Shown piece by piece: positions 58,583 to 64,000 of a stretch of DNA of 64,000 nucleotides (the stretch's first letter is position 1; the number at the start of each line of letters is the position of its first letter). The notes under the pieces are model-generated. The model worked only from the letters and a program-made list of their open reading frames with translations. It did no database searches and was not told where the DNA came from. The position numbers and the translations under genes were made by a program. This DNA comes from Nocardia grenadensis NBRC 108939 (GTDB lineage: Bacteria; Actinomycetota; Actinomycetes; Mycobacteriales; Mycobacteriaceae): contig NZ_BDCJ01000012.1 in the NCBI RefSeq assembly GCF_001613445.1, forward strand, positions 248,001 to 312,000. Direction: 5' to 3'.

Positions 58583-61174
58583 GTGTGCCGCATGATCGAG
58601 GGCGTGACCGACCTACCCGAACCGACCGTCCCGACCCCCGTGCCGACCCCGTCCGCCATGCGCCGGGCGCTGCGCCGGGCACGTGACGGGGTCACGCTGA
58701 ACGTCGACGAGGCCACGGTGCTGCTGCACGCGCGCGGTGACGATCTCGCGGATCTGTGCCGCAGTGCGGCCCGGGTGCGTGACGCCGGGCTGGCCTCGGC
58801 CGGGCGGCCCGCCACGATCACCTATTCGCGCAATGTCTTCATTCCGCTGACCCATCTGTGCCGCGATACCTGTCACTACTGCACTTTTGTGACAGTGCCG
58901 GGCAAGCTGCGGGCACAGGGGCGCGGGATGTTCCTCGAACCCGACGAGGTGCTCGATATCGCGCGCCGGGGTGCCGAACTGGGCTGTAAGGAAGCGCTGT
59001 TCACCCTCGGCGACCGACCCGAGGCCCGCTGGCCCGAGGCCGCGCAGTGGCTGGACGAACGCGGCTACGATTCCACCCTCGACTATCTGCGCGCGGTATC
59101 GATCCTGGTGCTCGAGGAGACCGGGCTGCTGCCGCATCTCAACCCCGGCGTCATGTCGTGGGAGGAGATCTCGCGACTGAAACCGGTGGCGCAGTCGATG
59201 GGCATGATGCTCGAGACCACCGCGACCCGGCTGTTCACCGAGAAGGGCAACTGCCACTACGGCAGCCCCGACAAGGACCCCGCGGTACGGCTGCGCGCCA
59301 TCACCGACGCGGGCCGGCTCTCGGTGCCCTACACCACCGGGGTGCTGGTGGGTATCGGCGAGAACATGGCCGAGCGGGCCGATACGATCGTCGCGATCCG
59401 CAAGCAGCACAAGGCGTTCGGTCATATCCAGGAAGTGATTGTGCAGAACTTCCGGGCCAAGGGCGACACCGCCATGCGGCACGCGCCCGATGCGGACTTC
59501 ACCGAGTTCCTGGCCACCATCGCGGTCACCCGCCTGCTGCTCGGGCCCGATGTCTCGGTGCAGGCGCCGCCGAACCTGGTGTCCGCCGAGGAATGCCGTG
59601 CCCTGCTGGAAGCCGGGATCGACGACTGGGGCGGCGTCTCGCCGGTGACCCCCGACCATGTGAATCCCGAGCGGCCCTGGCCCAACTTGGACACGCTGGC
59701 CGAGATCACCGCGGCCGCCGGTTTCGAACTGGTGGAACGTACATCGGCGCATCCGAAATACGTGCGTGCGGGTAATCCGTGGATCGATCCGCGGATCGGC
59801 GCGCATGTCGCGGCCCTGACCGATACCGAGACCGGGCTGGCGAAGGCCGGCGCGCTCCCGGTGGGCCTGCCCTGGCAGGAGCCCGACGAGACCTGGGAGT
59901 CGGCGGGTCGTACCGATCTGAACACCGAGATCGATACCGCCGGGCGCAATACCGATACCCGCAGCGATATCGACAATGCGTTCGGCGACTGGGACACCAT
60001 CCGCGAACAGGTCCGCGATCTCGCCGCCGCGCCCCAGCGGCTGGACGCCGATGTACTGGACGCGCTGCGTGCCGCGGAACGTGATCCGGCCGGCCTGACC
60101 GATGCGCAGTATCTGGCGCTGGCCACCGCCGACGGACCCGATCTGGAAGCCGTCGCGGGTCTCGCGGATCGGCTGCGCCGCGATGTCTGCGGCGACGATG
60201 TCACCTATGTGGTGAACCGCAATATCAACTTCACCAATATCTGCTACACGGGCTGCCGGTTCTGTGCGTTCGCACAGCGCAAGGGGGACGCCGACGCCTT
60301 CACGCTCAGCACCGACGAGGTCGCCGACCGGGCCTGGGAGGCCTATGTCGACGGTGCGACCGAGGTCTGCATGCAGGGCGGGATCGACCCCGATCTGCCC
60401 GTCACCGGCTATGCCGATCTGGTGCGCGCGGTGAAGGCACGGGTGCCGTCCATACACGTCCACGCCTTCAGCCCGATGGAGATCGTGAACGGTGCCTCCC
60501 GCGGTGGGGAAAGCGTCCGCGATTGGCTGACCGCGCTGCGCGAAGCCGGGCTGGGCACCATCCCCGGTACCGCCGCCGAGATCCTCGACGACGAGGTTCG
60601 GTGGGTGCTCACCAAGGGTAAATTGCCCGCCTCGGCCTGGATCGATGTGGTCACCACCGCCCATCAGGTCGGGATCCGGTCGAGTTCGACCATGATGTAC
60701 GGGCACGTCGACAACCCCAGCCATTGGGTCGGGCACCTGCGGGTGTTGCGCGGTATCCAGGACGAGACCGGCGGTTTCACCGAATTCGTCCTGCTTCCGT
60801 TCGTGCACCAGAGCGCCCCGCTCTACCTGGCCGGCGCCTCCCGCCCGGGCCCCACCAACCGCGACAACCGCGCCGCGCACGCCCTGGCCCGGATCATGCT
60901 GCACGGCCGGATCGACAATATCCAGACCAGCTGGGTAAAACTCGGCACCACGGGCACCCGGATGATGTTGCGCAGCGGTGCCAACGACCTCGGCGGTACC
61001 CTCATGGAGGAGACCATCTCCCGGATGGCGGGTTCGCAGCACGGGTCGGCGAGAACGGTAGCCGAACTCACCGAGATCGCCGAGGGTATCGGACGGCCGG
61101 TCCGGGAACGCACCACCACCTACGGTGTTCCACCCGAGCGGAGTGCGGCTGTCCCCGGCCTGGAACTCGTCTAG
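58583..61174 (+). CDS. fbiC: FO synthase (7,8-didemethyl-8-hydroxy-5-deazariboflavin synthase), CofG-CofH fusion
   Basis: 863 residues with two radical-SAM domains. The N-terminal CofG type has CRDTCHYC (Cys93, 97, 100) and the C-terminal CofH type has CYTGCRFC (Cys554, 558, 561), each binding a [4Fe-4S] cluster. It joins a ribityl-aminouracil and tyrosine to make FO, the core of coenzyme F420. The fused form is typical of actinobacteria. The start is uncertain between GTG 58583 and ATG 58592; GGAGGAG lies 12 or 21 nt upstream. Several F420-type enzymes in this window are potential clients. Confidence 0.96.
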   Translation: MCRMIEGVTDLPEPTVPTPVPTPSAMRRALRRARDGVTLNVDEATVLLHARGDDLADLCRSAARVRDAGLASAGRPATITYSRNVFIPLTHLCRDTCHYCTFVTVPGKLRAQGRGMFLEPDEVLDIARRGAELGCKEALFTLGDRPEARWPEAAQWLDERGYDSTLDYLRAVSILVLEETGLLPHLNPGVMSWEEISRLKPVAQSMGMMLETTATRLFTEKGNCHYGSPDKDPAVRLRAITDAGRLSVPYTTGVLVGIGENMAERADTIVAIRKQHKAFGHIQEVIVQNFRAKGDTAMRHAPDADFTEFLATIAVTRLLLGPDVSVQAPPNLVSAEECRALLEAGIDDWGGVSPVTPDHVNPERPWPNLDTLAEITAAAGFELVERTSAHPKYVRAGNPWIDPRIGAHVAALTDTETGLAKAGALPVGLPWQEPDETWESAGRTDLNTEIDTAGRNTDTRSDIDNAFGDWDTIREQVRDLAAAPQRLDADVLDALRAAERDPAGLTDAQYLALATADGPDLEAVAGLADRLRRDVCGDDVTYVVNRNINFTNICYTGCRFCAFAQRKGDADAFTLSTDEVADRAWEAYVDGATEVCMQGGIDPDLPVTGYADLVRAVKARVPSIHVHAFSPMEIVNGASRGGESVRDWLTALREAGLGTIPGTAAEILDDEVRWVLTKGKLPASAWIDVVTTAHQVGIRSSSTMMYGHVDNPSHWVGHLRVLRGIQDETGGFTEFVLLPFVHQSAPLYLAGASRPGPTNRDNRAAHALARIMLHGRIDNIQTSWVKLGTTGTRMMLRSGANDLGGTLMEETISRMAGSQHGSARTVAELTEIAEGIGRPVRERTTTYGVPPERSAAVPGLELV

Positions 61175-61181
61175 GTGCGTG

Positions 61182-61197
61182 GCCTTCGATTGAAGGC
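61182..61197 (+). terminator. Hairpin just after fbiC
   Basis: GCCTTC (61182-61187) and GAAGGC (61192-61197) form a 6-bp stem with a GATT loop 7 nt past the fbiC stop. No U-tract follows. Confidence 0.5.
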
Positions 61198-61364
61198 GCG
61201 CAGCGGCCGAGGCAGTAATGGAGTACCGGGGCACGAAGCTCCGACCAGGCGACAACCCGGCCGGCATCGAATATTAGGGCAGGCTCACCGGGCGTAGCCT
61301 GTGGGGCGGCAGGGATACTTTGTGCGGGCGCAGTTACCCGGAGAAGGAAGACTTAGGAGCGGGA

Positions 61365-61688
61365 GTGACGTACATCATCGCCGAACCGTGCGTTGACGTG
61401 AAGGACAAGGCATGCATCGAGGAATGCCCTGTGGACTGCATCTACGAGGGCGGTCGCATGCTCTACATCCATCCCGACGAATGCGTTGACTGTGGCGCCT
61501 GCGAGCCGGTCTGCCCGGTGGAGGCGATCTTCTACGAGGACGACACGCCCGATCAGTGGAGCGGATACGTCAACGCCAACGTCGACTTCTTCGACGAGCT
61601 GGGCTCGCCGGGCGGTGCCACCAAGCTGGGCAAGGTCGATTCCGATCCGGCGTTCATCAAAGAGCTGCCCCCGATGGCGGGCGAGTAG
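61365..61688 (+). CDS. fdxC: 7Fe ferredoxin
   Basis: 107 residues starting TYIIAEPCVDVKDKACIEEC. The seven ligands match Azotobacter FdI-type ferredoxins: Cys9, Cys17 and Cys50 for the [3Fe-4S] cluster and Cys21, Cys40, Cys43 and Cys46 for the [4Fe-4S] cluster, with free Cys25. A low-potential electron carrier of the cytosol. GTG 61365 has AGGAG 5 nt upstream and starts the conserved sequence; an upstream frame adds an unlikely leader. DapC follows 12 nt later, the Rv1177-Rv1178 arrangement (recalled). Confidence 0.94.
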   Translation: MTYIIAEPCVDVKDKACIEECPVDCIYEGGRMLYIHPDECVDCGACEPVCPVEAIFYEDDTPDQWSGYVNANVDFFDELGSPGGATKLGKVDSDPAFIKELPPMAGE

Positions 61689-61700
61689 AGCATTCGCACG

Positions 61701-62819
61701 ATGAGCACCGAGGTAACCGAACGTCGCCGGGTGAGTGCGGCCCTGCCCGATTTCCCCTGGGACACCATCGCCGAGGTGAAGGCGCGGGCGGCCGCCCATC
61801 CGGGCGGACTCGTCGATCTGTCGGTGGGTACGCCGGTCGATCCGGTCGATCCGCTGATCCGCGCGGCATTGAGTTCGGTCGCCGCGGTGCCCGGCTACCC
61901 GACCACGCACGGCACGCCGGAGTTGCGTGCCGCGGCGGTGGCCGCGCTGACCCGGCGTTTCGGTATCACCGGGGTGCCCGAGGCGGCGGTGCTGCCGGTG
62001 ATCGGCACCAAGGAGCTGATCGCGGGGTTGCCGCGGCTGCTCGGGCTGGGGCCCGCGGACCTGGTGGTGATCCCCGAGGTCGCCTATCCGACGTACGAGG
62101 TGGGCGGACTGCTCGCCGGGACGCGGATCCTGCGCGCCGACGGACTCACCCGGCTGGGCCCGGAGACTCCGGCGCTCATTTATCTCAACTCCCCGTCCAA
62201 CCCGACCGGCAAGGTGCTGGGTGTGGAGCATCTGCGGAAGGTGGTGGCCTTCGCTCGGGAGCGCGGCGTGGTCGTCGCCTCCGATGAGTGCTACCTGGGG
62301 CTGGCCTGGGAGGAACCGGCCGTCTCGATTCTGGACCCGCGGGTCTGCGACGGCGACCACACCGGTCTGCTGGCGGTGCATTCACTGTCGAAGACGTCGA
62401 ATCTGGCGAGTTACCGGGCCGGATTCGTGGCCGGCGATCCGGAGTTGGTGGCCGAGTTGCTGGAGGTGCGCAAGCATTCCGGCATGATGGTGCCCTTCCC
62501 GATCCAGGCGGCGATGGCGGCGGCGCTGGACGATGACACGCACGAATCGGTGCAGCGGGAGCGGTATCGGGCTCGCCGCGAGATCCTGCGGCCGGCGCTG
62601 CTGGAGGCCGGTTTCCGGATCGACCATTCCGAGGCCGGGCTGTATCTGTGGTCGACTCGCGGTGAACCGTGCCGGACCACGCTCGAGTGGCTGGCCGAGC
62701 GCGGCATCCTGGCGGCTCCGGGCGAGTTCTACGGTCCCGCGGGCGCCAAGCACGTGCGTATCGCATTGACCGCGACCGACGAGCGGATCGAAACGGCCGC
62801 ACAGCGGCTGCGCGGCTGA
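61701..62819 (+). CDS. dapC: Succinyldiaminopimelate transaminase
   Basis: 372 residues, fold-type I PLP aminotransferase. Seen: DLSVGTPVDPVDPLIR, YLNSPSNPTGKVL, ASDECYLGLAWEEPAV (the Asp that holds PLP), and HSLSKTSNLASYRAGF with the Schiff-base lysine near residue 231. It makes N-succinyl-LL-diaminopimelate for lysine and peptidoglycan synthesis. It starts 12 nt after fdxC and is probably in its transcription unit. The C-terminal Arg motif (VRIALTATDERIE) that holds the substrate carboxylate is present. Confidence 0.93.
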   Translation: MSTEVTERRRVSAALPDFPWDTIAEVKARAAAHPGGLVDLSVGTPVDPVDPLIRAALSSVAAVPGYPTTHGTPELRAAAVAALTRRFGITGVPEAAVLPVIGTKELIAGLPRLLGLGPADLVVIPEVAYPTYEVGGLLAGTRILRADGLTRLGPETPALIYLNSPSNPTGKVLGVEHLRKVVAFARERGVVVASDECYLGLAWEEPAVSILDPRVCDGDHTGLLAVHSLSKTSNLASYRAGFVAGDPELVAELLEVRKHSGMMVPFPIQAAMAAALDDDTHESVQRERYRARREILRPALLEAGFRIDHSEAGLYLWSTRGEPCRTTLEWLAERGILAAPGEFYGPAGAKHVRIALTATDERIETAAQRLRG

Positions 62820-62918
62820 TCGCACACGGCCGCCGCTGTGCGGCAGTGTGGTAACGACTCCGCGGACATTCGCGCGTCGGGGCCGGGCAGGGCCGGGCGG
62901 GCGGCGCTAGCCTGGGGT

Positions 62919-64000
62919 ATGGACGCTGTCACAGTTGTCCCAACCCCCGGTAACGAGCCGGTGCACACGTACGCGCCCGGGAGCCCCGAGCGGGAACGGT
63001 TGCTCGGCAGGCTCGCCGATATCTCCGCCGGCACCACCGAGATCCCCCTGGTCATCGGTGGTAAGCATGGTCCGGGGAGCGGTGCGCGACGGGAAATCGT
63101 CGCGCCGCATCGACACCGGCAGGTACTCGGGACCTATACCGACACCACACACACCGAAGCCGCGGCGGCGATCGATGCCGCTCTCGCGGCCGCCGCGGAT
63201 TGGCGCGCGCTGCCGTTCGATGAACGCGCCGCGGTGCTGTTGCGGGCCGCGGACCTGCTGGCCGGGCCGTGGCGGGAAACTCTCGCCGCGGCGACCATGC
63301 TGGGCCAGTCGAAATCGGTGGCGCAGGCCGAGATCGACGCACCGTGCGAGCTGGTCGACTTCTGGCGGTTCAATGTCGCCTTCGCTCGGCGCATTCTCGC
63401 CGAGCAGCCGCAGTCGAGCGCGGGGGTGTGGAACCGGCTCGACTACCGGCCGCTGGAAGGGTTCGTCTACGCGATCACCCCGTTCAATTTCACCGCGATC
63501 GCCGGCAATCTGCCGACCGCGCCCGCGCTTATGGGCAATACGGTGGTGTGGAAACCTTCGCCCACCCAGACGCTGGCCGCCTACTACACGATGAAGCTGC
63601 TCGAGGCGGCCGGACTGCCGCCCGGAGTCATCAATATGGTGACCGGTGACGGGAGGGACCTCTCCGAGGTCGCTTTGGCCGACCCGCGCCTGGCCGGTAT
63701 CCATTTCACCGGGTCGGGCGCCACCTTCCGCTATCTGTGGAGCCAGGTGGGCGCCAGTATCGGTCGCTACCAAAGTTATCCGCGGATCGTGGGGGAGACC
63801 GGGGGCAAGGATTTCATCGTCGCGCATCCGTCGGCGGATCCTGCCGCATTGCGGACGGCGCTGATCCGCGGCGCCTACGAATACCAGGGCCAGAAATGTT
63901 CGGCCGCGTCGCGTGCTTATCTGCCGCGCTCGCTGTGGCGGGAGATGGGCGACGATTTCCTCGGTATCGCCGAGGGCCTGAGCTACGGCGATATCGCGGA
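62919..64000 (+). CDS. pruA: L-glutamate gamma-semialdehyde (P5C) dehydrogenase, truncated by the window end
   Basis: The first 360 codons are open to position 64000. Aldehyde-dehydrogenase landmarks: AITPFNFTAIAGNLPTAPAL, VVWKPSPTQTLAAYY, IHFTGSGATFRYLW, the glutamate of IVGETGGKDF and the catalytic Cys327 in YQGQKCSAASRAY. The oxidation of glutamate semialdehyde to glutamate completes proline breakdown. ATG 62919 has TAGCCT 5 nt upstream and no ribosome site. Corresponds to Rv1187 in the recalled gene order. The rest of the gene lies beyond the window. Confidence 0.94.
   Translation, partial: MDAVTVVPTPGNEPVHTYAPGSPERERLLGRLADISAGTTEIPLVIGGKHGPGSGARREIVAPHRHRQVLGTYTDTTHTEAAAAIDAALAAAADWRALPFDERAAVLLRAADLLAGPWRETLAAATMLGQSKSVAQAEIDAPCELVDFWRFNVAFARRILAEQPQSSAGVWNRLDYRPLEGFVYAITPFNFTAIAGNLPTAPALMGNTVVWKPSPTQTLAAYYTMKLLEAAGLPPGVINMVTGDGRDLSEVALADPRLAGIHFTGSGATFRYLWSQVGASIGRYQSYPRIVGETGGKDFIVAHPSADPAALRTALIRGAYEYQGQKCSAASRAYLPRSLWREMGDDFLGIAEGLSYGDIA

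Noticed and set aside
58613..61267. An 884-codon open frame antisense to fbiC, and similar long antisense frames over sbcC (8385-11201), glpX and lpqW
   Set aside because: In very GC-rich DNA, antisense frames of real genes stay open because stop codons are rare. Their translations are Gly/Arg/His-rich with no domain, and the sense genes are unmistakable.
1..64000. CRISPR arrays, rRNA operons, riboswitches
   Set aside because: No regularly spaced short repeats with unique spacers, no rRNA sequence and no recognisable aptamer core were seen.

Overview
The window is high-GC actinobacterial DNA, most likely from Nocardia or a close relative in the Mycobacteriales. Signs of this are the very high GC at third codon positions, many GTG/TTG starts, and genes for mycothiol (mshB), F420 (fbiC), phosphatidylinositol mannosides (pimE, lpqW) and F420-type PPOX enzymes. 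Two stretches carry the same gene sets as the Rv1099c-Rv1112 and Rv1157c-Rv1187 regions of Mycobacterium tuberculosis; those gene orders are recalled from memory, not compared here.

Layout. 0-7 kb is housekeeping: lipoprotein start, glpX, DUF4245, xseB-xseA, a lipid-droplet-type protein, ispH and a DUF6542 membrane protein. 7-22 kb holds sbcD-sbcC, the adaptive-response pair adaA/alkA-ogt, a membrane protein, cstA-ybdD, a ribbon-helix-helix/PIN toxin-antitoxin pair, a PPOX enzyme, a MerR regulator fused to a sliding-clamp-like domain with a coupled partner, VOC and AraC genes, then ychF. 23-28.4 kb is a mosaic. It begins at the 3' end of ychF and contains two further degenerate copies of that 3' end, at 24.3 and 28.2-28.35 kb. 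Between them lie a VapBC pair, HxlR and SDR fragments, a DHFR-like reductase, a VapB antitoxin fused to a broken epoxide hydrolase, a kinase-like protein and a small secreted protein. No integrase or transposase was seen.

28.3-46 kb is accessory and regulatory: a YjaB-type acetyltransferase, hemerythrin, a TetR regulator facing a frameshifted alpha/beta hydrolase, an MFS carrier, a Fic-like protein, a decayed VOC gene, a MarR-MFS efflux pair sharing an operator-like sequence, PPOX, SRPBCC and nitronate monooxygenase genes, a MoxR-type AAA/VWA pair, TerD, a second MarR, an unrecognised protein with two internal repeats and a Tat-exported DUF1906 protein.

47-64 kb returns to conserved core: mshB-lpqW-typA, a 58-residue Cys/Lys protein, a pterin dehydratase, pimE, a secreted protein, a nine-residue-repeat protein, two bacterial PH-domain proteins, fbiC, fdxC, dapC and the start of pruA. 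A roughly 130-240 bp intergenic repeat occurs at 55.25-55.48 kb in one orientation and as two tandem copies at 58.12-58.47 kb in the other, flanking the PH genes and the repeat protein.

Shared themes are alkylation and double-strand-break repair, redox and cell-envelope cofactors, serial insertion behind ychF, and several promoters whose -10 box sits about 6-7 nt before the start codon, as expected for leaderless mRNAs.
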